Shown in pieces: positions 10,433-21,584 of a DNA stretch of 64,000 nt (its first letter is position 1; every line of letters begins with the position of its first letter). The DNA is taken from positions 62,001-126,000 of the forward strand of contig JACEFZ010013499.1 in NCBI GenBank assembly GCA_014155875.1, read 5' to 3'. Position numbers and translations under genes: made by a program. This stretch comes from Cepaea nemoralis (taxonomy: Eukaryota > Mollusca > Gastropoda > Stylommatophora > Helicidae). A model generated the notes under the pieces. The model was not told the DNA's origin and did no database searches. It saw only the letters and a list, made by a program, of their open reading frames with translations.

Positions 10433-11449
10433 AGTATCTGCACAGTGAAAGTCAAACTCTACAGTGATATATAGAGCATGTTAATGTGGATGTTATTTAT
10501 ATGGAGAAAGTCAACCTTCGCAGTGATAGATAGATCATATTAGCGTGGCTAGTATCTGCACAGAGAAAGTCAACATTCGCAGTGACAGATGGAGCATGTT
10601 AATGTGGATGTTATTTATATGGAGAAAGTCCACTTTCGCAGTGATAGATATAGCATGCAAGTGCGGATGTCATTTATATTGAAAAATTCAACACTCGCAG
10701 TTATAGATAGATCATGCTAATGTGGATGTTATTTATATATGGAGAAAGTCAACTTTCGCAGTGATAGATAGATCAGGTTAATATGGATGTTATTTATATG
10801 GAGAAGGTCAACTTTCGCAGTGATAGATAAAGCATATTAGTGTGGATGTTATTTATATGGAAAAAGTCAACCTTCGCAGTGATAGATAGATCATGTTAAT
10901 GTGGATGTTATTTATATGGAGAAAGTCAACTTTCGCAGTGATAGATAGAGCATATTAGTGTGGATGTTATTTATATGGAAAATGTCAACCTTTGCAGTGA
11001 TAGATAGATCATGTTAATGTGGATGTTATTAATATGGAGAAAGTCAATTTTCGCAGTGATAGATAAAGCATATTAGTGTGGATGTTATTTATGTAAAAAA
11101 AGTCAACCTTCGCAGTGAAAGATAGATCATGTTAATGTGGATGTTATTTATATGGAGAAAGTCAACTTTCGCAGTGACAGATAGATAAAGGTTAATGTGG
11201 ATGTTATTAATATGGAGAAAGTCAATTTTCGCAGTGATAGATAAAGCATATTAGTGTGGCTGTTATTTATATGGAAAATGTCAACCTTCGCAGTGATAGA
11301 CAGAGCATGTGGACGTGCATGACATCTGTATAGAGCAGGTTAACTGTTAACAGGACTGAAGTGCAGGCCGAAGTGGTGAACACTGACCTAGGAGATTGAG
11401 AAGTGTACAACTTGGTGTGACTGCTTCTTTGGCCTGAGAAGCGGAGAGG

Positions 11450-12065
11450 AGTGTGGGGAATACGAAGAAGAAGAAAAGGAAACAGACGGATGAGGAGGAG
11501 AAGGAAGAGGAAGAAGAAGAAGAAGAAGAAGCAGAAGAAGAAGAAGAAGAAGAAGAAGAAGAAGAAGAAGAAGAAGAAGAAGAAGAAGAAGAAGAAGAAG
11601 AAGAAGAAGAAGAAGAAGAAGAAGAAAAAGAAGAAGAAGAAGAAGAAGAAGAAGAAGAAGAAGAAGAAGAAGAAGAAGAAGAAGAAAGAGGAGGAGGAGG
11701 AAGAAGAAGAAGAAGCAGAGATGGAAAAGAAAAAGAAACAGAAGATCTAGAGGCAGGTAGTGGGTGGTAAAGATGAAAAAGCAGACGAAAGATGTGGAAG
11801 CAGAAGAAGAAGACGAACATGAAGAAGAAATAATAGAAGAAGAAGACGAAGAAGAAGAAGAAGAAGAAGAAGAAGAAGAAGAAGAAGAAGAAGAAGAAGA
11901 AGAAGAAGAAGAAGAAGAAGAAGAAGAAGAAGAAGAAGAAGAGGGAGGAGGGGGAGGAAGAGCAGGAGGAAGAGGAGGAGGAAAAGGAGGAGGAAGAGAT
12001 GGAAATGGAAAAGAAGCAGACGAGGAGATGACAAATGAATGAACGAATGAAGAAGAGGAGGAAGA
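11450..12065. repeat. Two (GAA)n tracts and purine-rich linker
   Basis: Nearly pure GAA runs at about 11510-11690 and 11840-11940 are joined by GA-rich sequence. They create long translated ORFs of Glu, Lys or Arg on the plus strand and Ser or Leu on the minus strand, which are artefacts of composition. Long GAA tracts can form triplex DNA. Confidence 0.95.
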
Positions 12066-12236
12066 AGAGATGGGCCTACCAGTATTAAAACTCTCTTCTT
12101 CGTTTGATCTTAATTTCAGGGGCAAATGGCTCGATCACCGTATAAATTTCTGGGTCATAGAAAGAGCGCCAGTTGTAAGAGAACCGATCAGAAGACCACC
12201 CATAAAAACCTGAAACGGCAAAGTGAAAGTTAGTTG

Positions 12237-12460
12237 CATGTCCGTTACAGGACGACGCAATCATTTATTGGATGTTTTGCAATTTTCTGGTCAATTTTAA
12301 GTTCAGTGCCATTGTTTTCTGAACGATCGACGCGCATACCTTTGTGAAAATCAAAGCAAGGAGGCCTGCTCCCAGATCGCCCTCAGCTGATTTCAAACCT
12401 GGTATGCGGGATTGTGAAACTGCGTTCATAATCTCCAAGTCACTAACGCCGGCACAATGG
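12237..12460 (-). mobile_element. SINE-1b copy
   Basis: Reverse copy: gttacaggacgacgcaatca at the 3' end, ttttctgaacgatcg in the middle, and an actgcgttcataatctcc head. A diverged relative of the copy at 6200-6430. Confidence 0.7.
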
Positions 12461-12579
12461 TAACAAATTCGTTAACAGTCGGCCCAGTCTCTCTCCGTAC
12501 ACTGTGTCCGTGTTTAGTATGTCTCATCTTTTCGCAGGAGCTACACATACCAACCTAACTGTTTGTATTTCGCATTGTT

Positions 12580-12851
12580 ATATCCTGCTACAGCCGGCTT
12601 CGTGGCTTAGAGATTAGCGACTTCTCTCCGTAATCTCGTATACTCTCGTAGGTAACGTGATGACGGTGAGAATCAGCAGTGGTTCGAATCGCATCGTTAA
12701 CGTATGGGGTATGTGAGCCGGCCGCTCAGAAAGCAATGGCAAACTACTGAGCGTAATCTTGCCAAGAAATCAACATACAGCTGAAAGATGCTGGTGTTGA
12801 CAGCGATGTCCTGTAAAGGATATGAAAAAAAAAAATATCCTGCTACAGCCG
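12580..12851 (+). mobile_element. SINE-1 copy with 17-bp target-site duplication
   Basis: The body at 12597-12834 runs from gcttcgtggcttagagatta through the B-box-like ggttcgaatcgc to cctgtaaaggatatg and a poly(A) tail. Exact 17-bp repeats atatcctgctacagccg flank it at 12580-12596 and 12835-12851. A poly(A) tail with a long duplication indicates LINE-assisted retrotransposition. Confidence 0.93.
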
Positions 12852-12984
12852 TTGCTTCTCTTATTTAATATTATTTACTTCCTGGCTGCTACCTCTTTTC
12901 GTCGTCCGTCTTTGCTGATTGTTTTTAGTTTGTATATTTATTAATCTATATATGTTCACCTTTATGGAGTCCGTTGCAAGGCAT

Positions 12985-13445
12985 ACAAATAAAAAGATAT
13001 CAATTGAAACTTGGAAAAGAATGTTGAGGTGCAACACAGAATCTGTACTTTTGTATGGAAGTGAACCGTGGATAGTGAGCAGTCAAGCGGAAGAACATCT
13101 GATGGCTGTGGAAATATGGTTTCTGGGGCAAATGCAAAGAATACCATGGACAGACAGAAAAACCAATGAACAAGTCCTTCAAGATACAAATGAAGATCGT
13201 AAACTGATTAGAGTCATTAGACGTAGACAGTCAAAAATTTTTTGGGCATGTTATGAAAAGAAATGACTTGGAGAACTTGGTGACAACTGGCAAGATCGAA
13301 GGGAAGAGACCAAGGGGAAGGCCGAAAAGTAAATACTCGGATGGCTTGGCCACGTGGTATGGTCGAGACAGGAACACGGAGCTGATCCATGACTCTGGTG
13401 ATCGAGTGAGATGGCAAAACATGGCCATAATGGATGGATGGATGT
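12985..13445 (+). mobile_element. LINE-A 3' fragment
   Basis: Encodes KKISIETWKRMLRCNTESVL, IPWTDRKTNEQVLQDTNEDR, then KIEGKRPRGRPKSKYSDGLA and a GRDRNTELIHDSGDRV end, split by one frameshift near 13255. Closes with an (ATGG)n tail at 13430-13445. Confidence 0.85.
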
Positions 13446-13679
13446 AAGGTAGGTAGACTGTGTGTTCGGTGTGTCATCTTTTCGCAGGAATAACATATAC
13501 CTAATTGTTTGTATTTGTAACTCTCTTTGACTAAAGAGCGGTCGGTGTGCAGACGAATTTAATATGTGCATGCGGCACTTTTAGAATGTCTGTTCTTGGT
13601 AGCTGTGTGGAGTCGGAACACAGATCAAAGCACTTGTCTTAGGCAGGTGCAATCAGTCTTCATAATTTCTTGGCTTTTT

Positions 13680-13975
13680 TTTTTGGTTATGCGCCTGCTC
13701 GCTTTGAACTCAAGCCTAGTCCATACACACTACTTCCAGTAGTGCTGGACTGAATTTTGCGTGTGGATTAGCTTTTAATTATTAAGTGTCCCTGGTCAAA
13801 AGGCGAACCAACTCCGACTTCACAGGTACTTGTAATTAACACCCCCAGGTCAAGGACGATATGTCAACATTTTAGTCCAGCTGTGCGGTATAGGGGCTGA
13901 ACTGCTTACCTCGGGTCAGCACACTGGATGTGTAAGAACACGCGTTCTTATCCATTCGGCCATGCTGACCTACAG
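13680..13975 (-). mobile_element. SINE-3 copy
   Basis: Minus strand: head ggtcagcatggccgaatgga (A-box-like), B-box-like cagttcagcccc, then a body that includes cctgtgaagtcggagttggt, and an end near cgagcagg. The same body occurs at 31325-31625, 50575-50875 and 61150-61445. Confidence 0.82.
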
Positions 13976-14189
13976 TCTTGGTTTCAACAATCGACATCGT
14001 AGTTTTTTGGGACAACCCACAGATGCGACCCATCTCTGTGAGCGAATATCACAATTTGATTTGCAAATGCTCATCGTACCAGTAACACATTGGTTGTAAA
14101 CACATCGGTTTTGCTCCCGCATACACGCCTCCTTGCTGCATGTACAGTTAAGTGAAAGGACCTTTAACACGCTTTATGTGGTATTTCTT

Positions 14190-14345
14190 TTCGCATATCC
14201 TTTACATAACATCACTGCCAACACCAGCATTTTTCAGCTGCTGTTGATGTCTTGGCAAGACTGAGCTAAGTAGTTTGCCATTGCTTTCTGAGCGACCGGT
14301 TCACATACCCTCGTAAGTAATTGACGCGACTCGACCCACTACCGA
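14190..14345 (-). mobile_element. SINE-1 copy, 5' part eroded
   Basis: Reverse of the SINE-1 body: gcatatcctttacataacat, cagctgctgttgatgtcttg, ttgccattgctttctgagcg. The B-box region near 14320 is degraded. Confidence 0.8.
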
Positions 14346-14427
14346 ATCTCGCGCAGCTGTGTTCCCCACGTGGATATACTGGATTACGGAAGGCAGTGTC
14401 TGCTATTGGACTGCCTTTACTTTGACT

Positions 14428-14650
14428 AACATGGGGTCTCCGTGGCCGAGCTGGCTACCTCACGCTCCGAAGGTCGGGGATTTGATTATGGACTCCGTTA
14501 TTAGGTACACGAGTGCAATTTTCTCGGTGTATCCTGGGGGTTGTCGCTGGAGATACGGAGTCCGTGCTTTTCGCAGCATTTTCGGCAGGAAAGAGGCCGA
14601 GCCATACATATGGAGTAAAACTCAGTGCAATAAAGTCAATCCACTCGCTT
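14428..14650 (+). mobile_element. SINE-2 copy
   Basis: Head ggggtctccgtggccgagct, then a central cacgagtgcaattttctcgg block, a ctggagatacggagtccgtg block and a cagtgcaataaagtca 3' end. Same layout as the copies at 63.0-63.46 kb. Confidence 0.82.
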
Positions 14651-14734
14651 TTAACCCCATCCCCCCACCCCATTTGAGCCCTCACTGTCAAACTGTCATC
14701 TACTGTCTGTAATATATGTCGACGTAGGACACGG

Positions 14735-14905
14735 GGTCTTGAGCCTGAGGAAATAAGCCCTGGCTAGTGCAGTCGCAGGGAACTGTGCAAGTTTGGACTA
14801 ACATTGTAATACAAAATATACCTACTCTGTGCAGCGGCGACTGGACGGGATCGAATCTCTCCCAGGACGGGATGACGACAGACGAGTGTACCGGGTCCAA
14901 TCAAA
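14735..14905 (-). mobile_element. SINE-4 copy
   Basis: Minus strand: a B-box-like gattcgatccc and a tail with gactgcactagccagggc and cctcaggctcaaga. The tail is shared with 32275-32440 and partly with 30165-30330. It overlaps the last 50 or so codons of the long minus-strand ORF, so those codons are probably not coding. Confidence 0.65.
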
Positions 14906-14922
14906 CACCATTCACACTCAAC

Positions 14923-17031
14923 CGGCGTGAACGGGAATGTCTCTGGTTCTTCGGTTATATGTGGTGACGACGTGATTTCTCCCTCCTGCTCTTCAAGGTC
15001 CAATGGAAGAAGCGTGCTATCCAGCAAATCCGTGGATTGGTCGGGCACTTCTGAATATTCAGTTGCCAGTCCCAAGTGATCTTCAGACGACACCCTAGAG
15101 TGTACATCCATGAAGGACTTTTTATCCTTGCTAACTGATTTTTTACGGACGTATATTGACTTGGCTTTTTTAAAATTTAATTTGGACATGGCCGGGCCTT
15201 TTAGAACCAGTTCATCGGACGACGGTTCGGCGCTCGGATACCGCAACGGCGATGATCCGTCTTGCTCGTCAACAGTGTCCTCCCCACCTTCGGACGACTT
15301 GGAATGTTTTTTAACTCGCCGCCTAGTTCGCCTTTTGGGCTCCGAGGCTTCAGCAACAATGTCCTCATCGCTTTTCTTTTCCTTGCTAATTATTTCACCA
15401 TCTAGTTCGATGACAACATCTTCGTCCTCTGTAACGTCAATAGTAACCGCTGGGCGTTTCTTCTTCGCGCGCTTTTTTACTATTGGCACGACCTGCTGCT
15501 CCTCCTCGACGAGTTCTTCGACGAGTTCTTCGATGAGTTCTTCGACGAGTTCTTCGACAAGTTCTTCGTTGATTTCGTCTGCTACTATATATAGCTCAAC
15601 ATTTGAACTTAAACTTTCCATCGAGGGTATTCTCGTTTCTTCAACATATTCCGTTTCTTCCGCGTCCGCTGACTTCACTGCATATGTTTTAATGCGTTTC
15701 TTTTTCTTTTTTTTGGGTACGCTCACGGAGCCGTGATGTTCTATTTCCACCGAAAATCTTGGGGATTTCACTTCTTGGGAAGTGTCAGTTTTACTAATAG
15801 CCTTCGATAACCGCCTCTTAAACTTCAGCTTTTTGGTCTTCTTTCCCGGTGGTTGTTCTTTTCGAGCAACTTGATCTTCCTCATCCTCGCCAAGAAATTT
15901 TTCAGTAGTTTCTAGTCTTGAGTCAGTAACCTCCAAATCTTCAAATGACTCATCGATTTTCAGGTCTGATACTGAAGCAGTCGATGAAGCCTTACTAGAA
16001 CTTATTATTTCGTCTCCCAATGATATTAGGTCAGATTGAATTGTCACTTTCTGGATTTCATCACCGATGTCATCTACAACAAGTGTGATTAGCTTATCAG
16101 CCAGTGCTGCACCTGATTCTTCGCTTTCTTTCTGTAATTCTTGCATTTCCCCAATCTTAGAAGCTTCTCCCTCAGAGATGTCGGATTCATTTCGTTTCGC
16201 TTCTTCCGTTGTAATTTTTATTTCTCTACTACTTCTTTTACGTAAAATGATTGTAGAACTAACAGCCGATGCCTCATCTCGCTCCTCCAGAGACATATAG
16301 CTGGACAATTCGTCTGACAAGGAATCTTTCCATCTCAACTTTCCAGACCAGGTGGAGGGAATGGGAATTGTCTTTGTTTCTGATTTATCTTTGCCTGTTT
16401 TAGATTGTTGTGAAGTACCACTTTCAGGCCTGGGTTTTTTAACTTTCTGTTTACTCTGTTTTGATTTTGTGCCGCGTTCACGGGGTTCTGTTATCACCTC
16501 TTGTGCCAGTGAGAATAATCTACTGACTGTTTTACTACTTGACGTTATAGTAGTGGGACTTCTTTCCAGTTCACCTTCGCGCAGGGCACGGCTGGTGGAA
16601 AGACTTTCCTTGTGTACAGACACAGCACTGCGAGTTTCAGTTGATGGCGAAGAGTGCTTCAAGCGAGGTGTTTCCCCCACAGAAGTCTTTTTTTCTCCCT
16701 CCGGCGTCGTGGGTGTTACAGAAGGCCGTTTGATTGACTTTCTCGGCTCCGGCGTCGCGGGTGTTACAGACGGCCGCCGAATTGGCTTTTTCGGCTGCGT
16801 TATCTTGGGTGTTACAACCTTCTGCCTTTTTGGAGCTCCTGGCCTGGGTGTCGGTGCCAACGAAGATAGCGACGCAGAGTCATGTCTGGAAGAGCTAGTT
16901 TCTGATGAAGGTTCAGATAAGTAGTCTTCAAACATAGATTTTGTGCCACGACTGGCTAAATGATAGCGCTGTCTTCGAGCCACATGTTTTGTAGTCGACT
17001 TCAGCTTAGTCTCCTGTCTCTGAAGATAGCT
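14923..17031 (-). CDS. Putative 703-codon exon, unknown Lys/Glu/Ser-rich disordered protein
   Basis: I do not recognise this protein. It is an uninterrupted open stretch of about 2.1 kb with varied codons, unlike the repeats around it. The full ORF spans 17076-14764; I trimmed it. A splice-acceptor-like attcccag ends at 17032, so the exon would start at SYLQRQET; a second AG lies 12 bases further in. At the other end a gttgag donor-like site follows 14923, and beyond it the frame enters SINE-4. Both cuts fall between codons. Inside are two imperfect repeats (RRPSVTPATPEP / KRPSVTPTTPEG, ORF residues 100-126), basic clusters (453-464, 534-541, 580-592) and an acidic run of ELVEELIEELVEE type (504-526). 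There is no signal peptide or membrane segment. It may be a nuclear or cytoskeletal scaffold. No partner exons were found. Confidence 0.6.
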
Positions 17032-17089
17032 CTGGGAATGGACAATTATACACGCATCATGCAGCAGTACACACATTTATTATAATCTA

Positions 17090-17525
<436 letters not shown>

Positions 17526-17529
17526 GACT

Positions 17530-18135
17530 AAAGAGAGACAAAGTGCTGGAAATAAGGGTGGAGTAGCTAAGATATTGCGATGCCCGCCTTAAACTAGAGC
17601 AAACCTATTGAGATTTATGGTGTGGACTGTGTGCAGTTATACGCGATAAGATAAACGTTTGTATGCTCGCTTTTGATTCTAGGTAATGTATCGGACACCT
17701 AGCCGCCTAGGACAAGGGCCACACATTGGGAGAAGCTGTGTGCAGATTGCCCACGTTAAACAACATATCGGCAATAGGAAATGAAAAATGCAGGTTCGGT
17801 AGCATTCTCAAAATAATAATTGCAAGAAATACCTACAAAAGAGTATCTATAACATATGTAATACTTGTAGACACATATTTTGGTCACTTCAGATGTTACG
17901 GTCATCGTGTACTGTGCTGATATTCTAACTGCATGCGACATGGAGGGAAACTGGACGACGTATGGAAACATCCATGTGTAATGAAGGTGCTTCTAAAAAC
18001 AATTGAAACCAGAAAAATATCGTAAGCACCCCTCCCTGAATTAAACTGAGCACTCCGCCCTTTTCTTCAGGTACCAACAAAGAGACTCATTACTAATGGT
18101 GCCAATTGCAATCGAATTATATGTTCTCTGGCCTT
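17530..18135. other. Stretch with no recognised gene
   Basis: No repeat copy or coding motif recognised. Small ORFs of up to 71 codons lie on both strands. Confidence 0.4.
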
Positions 18136-18139
18136 TCCC

Positions 18140-18225
18140 CACAGTACCGAGTGTCAGCTAGATCCTCTGGTCACTCCCTGCTGCACCAGTCTTTGAAGGC
18201 TGTGATGGTGTTTCCGTCGTTGCAT
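18140..18225 (-). mobile_element. LINE-E fragment
   Basis: The minus strand carries cagcagggagtgaccagagg and an atctagctgacactcgg stretch, matching 22880-22920 in the LINE-E copy. Confidence 0.6.
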
Positions 18226-18325
18226 TCTATGCACTTCATAGCAAAAACCTCCGATCACATCTGCCTGATCGTGCACCCTATAACCCATCCATCTGCGCGA
18301 ACTCAACCAAGTGAAATGTGTAGAG

Positions 18326-18605
18326 CAGTGGTTCTCAACCTTTTTTGGCCCATGCACCCCTTCACCATATGTTCAGAATGTCGCCCCCCCCCCACCCACC
18401 TTTTCATATTTCCTCCCTATAAATTCTCCCCGCCCTACACAATATACGTTTGACTTAATTTAACGGTGTCCACATCTGACTTAATTTTAACGGGGTCCAC
18501 GTTTGACTTCATTTTAACGAGGTCCACGTTTAACTTCATTTTAACGGGGTCCACGTTTGACTTCATATTAACAGGCTCCATTGCTGTTAATTTTAGAGCC
18601 CGACA
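18326..18605. mobile_element. hAT-type MITE, truncated, with internal tandem repeat
   Basis: Starts with the terminal sequence cagtggttctcaacc, then ttttttggcccatgcacccc, which matches the right end of the complete MITE at 38967-39418 read backwards. No closing inverted repeat is present. A 33-bp unit (ggtccacgtttgacttcatt...) is repeated about four times at 18465-18580. Confidence 0.7.
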
Positions 18606-18669
18606 ATTTGTTCATTGCTGATGGTAATTTTGACCAACTTGACGTTTTGACAGGAGACATTCAATCAAT

Positions 18670-19090
18670 CAATCAGGTGCCGTCTCCGCAATGAAGGTTG
18701 GCTGCAATGGATCTCCAACACTGTCGATCTCTCGCCCTGACTGTACATTCTATCAGATTGATGTTTGTAGATCTCTTGATGTTATTTTATCCCTTGTATC
18801 GCTGTGTACCTCTTGCTCACTTACGCTCAACCTTGACCTCCAGTATGGTTTTTATGACGTGTTTTTATGACGTGGCCGAAATATGTCACTTGCCTCTTGT
18901 TTATTTCTTTCATAACCTCTCGTCTATTCCCAGATAATTTAGAACCTCTGCGTTTGATATTGTTTTTTGTTTCCATTAAATATCTCATATTCTTCTGTAT
19001 TCTTCTACGCGACTTTCTAATTGCTTATTCAATATCCAAGCTTCCACGCCTTACAGTAGTGTTGAATATACTTAACAGTTGACAATTCTC
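18670..19090 (-). mobile_element. LINE-J C-terminal remnant
   Basis: Minus-strand translation gives, in shifting frames, RREVMKEINKRQVTYFGHVI and surrounding charged segments. The KRQxxxFGH pattern is that of non-LTR retrotransposon tails. Many stops are present. Confidence 0.5.
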
Positions 19091-19129
19091 AGTTTGTAGA
19101 CATTATCTTTGTTTATAAGCCACTAGACG

Positions 19130-19870
19130 ACCCGGCCCGGCTTCGCCCAGCCCCTAGCGGGGAGCGTCTCATTGAATTCAAATACATTTCTCTAAGCGCA
19201 CAGAGTACGCGTTCGGCCCCTGCTCCCGTTCCCGTTCCCGTTGCTCGTCTGTTTCTGATGCTCCTTTCCGCTCCCGTTGCTCGTATTCCAGTTGGATCCG
19301 TGGGAGTGAGAACAACATCTGTACAAAATTTCATCTCAATCGGATGGACCGTTCGGGAACGCATAAAGGACACACACACAAAGAAACATTACTGTTCATA
19401 ACTAATTTCTGGTTCTGCTCCCGTTCCCGTTGCTCGTCTGTTTCTGATGCTCCATTTTCCGTTCCCGTTGCTCGTATTTCAGTTGGATCCGCGGGAGTGA
19501 GAACAACATCTGTACAAAATTTCATCTCAATCGGATGGACCATTCGGGAACGCATAAAGGACACACACACAAAGAAACATTACTGTTCATAACTAATTTC
19601 TGGTTTAATCAGAGAGTGAGTTCCCTTGGAGCAAGATGGCGGGCCACAGGCGGGCCTGTTTCTGAAGCTCGTAATGCCTTTTTCTTTCGTGCTTGAGGAA
19701 AAATTGTTGATTTTAAGCTCACAAACTATGTCAGTTGGCTCCGCGGTAGTGAGAAAAACATCTGTACAAAATCTCATCTCAATTGGATGGACCGTTAGGG
19801 AAAGCATAAAGGACAAACAAACAAACAAACAAACAAACAAACATTGTCTTTTATATATATATATATATAG
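19130..19870. repeat. Repeat R, partly tandem (191-bp shift)
   Basis: The block 'gtacaaaatttcatctcaat..ggatggaccgttcgggaacg..aaaggacacacaca' occurs at 19321 and 19512 and, more diverged, near 19765. A relative lies at 29395-29770. It ends in CA, CAAA and TA simple repeats. Similar 'rights-of-line' 3' tails occur in many invertebrate retroelements; I cannot assign a class. Confidence 0.7.
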
Positions 19871-20285
19871 ATAAGCAGGCATTCTCCAGTTGTTTATACT
19901 TCACCTCGACACCACAAGGTACACGAGGAACATGATGAGATGAGATGATGAGATATTTTATATTCAGATACGGCTTATCGTCTTCACTGTGTGTACCCGG
20001 AACAATAAAACTGTTATTTTACAGAAATAATACCTTAAGATCCTCTATATGTTTTTTGTATCGTTCAATGGCATCCTGTCTTTTTGTGTCCTCTGTCTTC
20101 ATTTTCACTTCCATCTTACGCTTTTCCTAATCAGTAAAACAGAAATAAATGCAGCTTATGAAGTTAACATGAAATTCAGCATATGCAACGATGACACACA
20201 TATGTGTTTGTCATATTTTACGTTGGGTATTGGTAAATTTCTTTTGTTTGGGGTTAATTTTTATCGCGTCGTGAAACTGAGGCCT

Positions 20286-20287
<2 letters not shown>

Positions 20288-20370
<83 letters not shown>
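20288..20370. repeat. (GA)n microsatellite
   Basis: Pure GA tract of about 83 bp. Confidence 0.97.
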
Positions 20371-20374
<4 letters not shown>

Positions 20375-20616
20375 TACGGACAGGCAGACTGACAAAGCGG
20401 TGTGTGAGGGTGATCATATTACGGTCGGGTAGAGGGTTCATTCTGCACACCGGTCAGTTGGACTTTAACGTTGACTTATCGTTCAGAAAGAAATGGCAAA
20501 ATACTGAACATAACATTACAAGAAAATCAACCTGGGGTTGAATACAAGGTCCATTTGAATACATCTGCCATTTATTATACGTGAGTAGTTCGTCAGGGGG
20601 TAAATAATTATTATTT

Positions 20617-20701
20617 CAGGAGCCGCTCCTTTACTGTGACGTCATATTTTACTATATGAAGAGTATAGATCTTACGCTTTAACGTCAAAAAGCGGCTCCT
20701 G
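20617..20701. repeat. 85-bp inverted-repeat element
   Basis: Starts caggagccgct and ends agcggctcctg, with further pairing between tgacgtca- and tgacgtt-like parts inside. It resembles a tiny MITE, but no flanking duplication is evident. Confidence 0.45.
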
Positions 20702-20737
20702 ATTTGACGTAGTCATTTGAATCTCCATCATTTTTTG

Positions 20738-20915
20738 TACTTCCGGTCTTTGGTACTTCCGGTGTTTCTCCGGGGGCGAGGCGAACGGGTATGCGATCGG
20801 CAGGCGAACTGACGCGAAGCAGACCGGAGGTCGACACGTGGGCGAGACGAAAGGCGCGTGCTGGATGGCGCGGTGTGCGGGGCGAACCCCTCGGCGCGGT
20901 GATCGAAGTCAATAC
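20738..20915. promoter_or_regulatory. CpG-rich island
   Basis: I count about 24 CpG dinucleotides in 20761-20910, against very few in the AT-rich flanks. It begins with a direct repeat ttccggtctttgg / ttccggtgtttct; cttccgg is an ETS-like core. A 64-codon ORF on the minus strand is biased by composition only. It may be an unmethylated promoter or a GC-rich fragment of something larger. Confidence 0.45.
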
Positions 20916-21584
20916 GATTCACAGATTGAGCCGTGCTGAGGGCTATCTTTCGATTTCACCATTATCCCGAAACTGTTCTAGCAGAAGTCACCACTTGCCC
21001 AGAATGATAGTCCTTGGGTCTATAAATCCGAAGGTGATTGTTGTCCATATTGGGTAATAGCCGACTACAGTAATGGTGTAACTTCAGGAAATAGATTGAG
21101 GTGAAATTATGGTTTAAAATAGTATCGTGGATGCATAATACCACAAATAAATAACTAACTAACATAGAATATTGTCTTATTCCTTTTGAATCTAACGGTA
21201 AAATAGTAATGTAATTAAAAATAGTCAATTGAAATATCGTAATTGGTGACTTTTGTAAAATAATTGTTAAATTATAAAAAAATAAAATAATAATGCGAGT
21301 TAATTCCCTAGTGCAGACCAGACTTAATTCTGTCCCCTTGATAGTTTAAAACTCAATATATAAAAATCAGCGGTAAACATCTTACGCTCACGCAACGAAA
21401 GTAACTCGAAGTATAATTTACGCACGGTAGTGAAATTTGGAATATAGAGGTTTTAAATGATGCAAAATCGATTGATCACATTTCTGAGGTTGTAAACAAA
21501 TATTCTAAGGCACTTTGCTTATGCGCCAACTATATAGAGAAGGGGAACAGTAGAGCAAATGTAAAAACATATAACTTAAAAATA

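Larger units (their letters stand above)
8520..11345. repeat. 59-bp satellite array with insertions
   Basis: Units follow 'gagaaagtcaaccttcgcag' then 'tgatagatag' then a catgtta..gtggatgt stretch, 59 bp each. Blocks are at about 8530-8620, 8945-9510, 9755-9868 and 10433-11345, interrupted by LINE-C, SINE-2 and LINE-B. From 10.8 to 11.3 kb two variants alternate ('agcatattagtgtgg' and 'atcatgttaatgtgg'), giving a 118-bp dimer period with one break. The left block favours 'cctcagcagggataaatag' variants. Confidence 0.9.

Noticed and set aside
11451..12125. Long ORFs with runs of Glu, Lys, Ser or Leu (up to 245 codons)
   Set aside because: They are translations of (GAA)n in six frames; no non-repeat domain.
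15110..16924. Plus-strand Ser-rich ORFs (77-208 codons) opposite the long minus-strand ORF
   Set aside because: They mirror the Glu/Lys-rich codons of the other strand.
20685..20922. Horizontally acquired GC-rich gene
   Set aside because: The ORF is only 75 codons with no motif; the CpG density can explain its openness.
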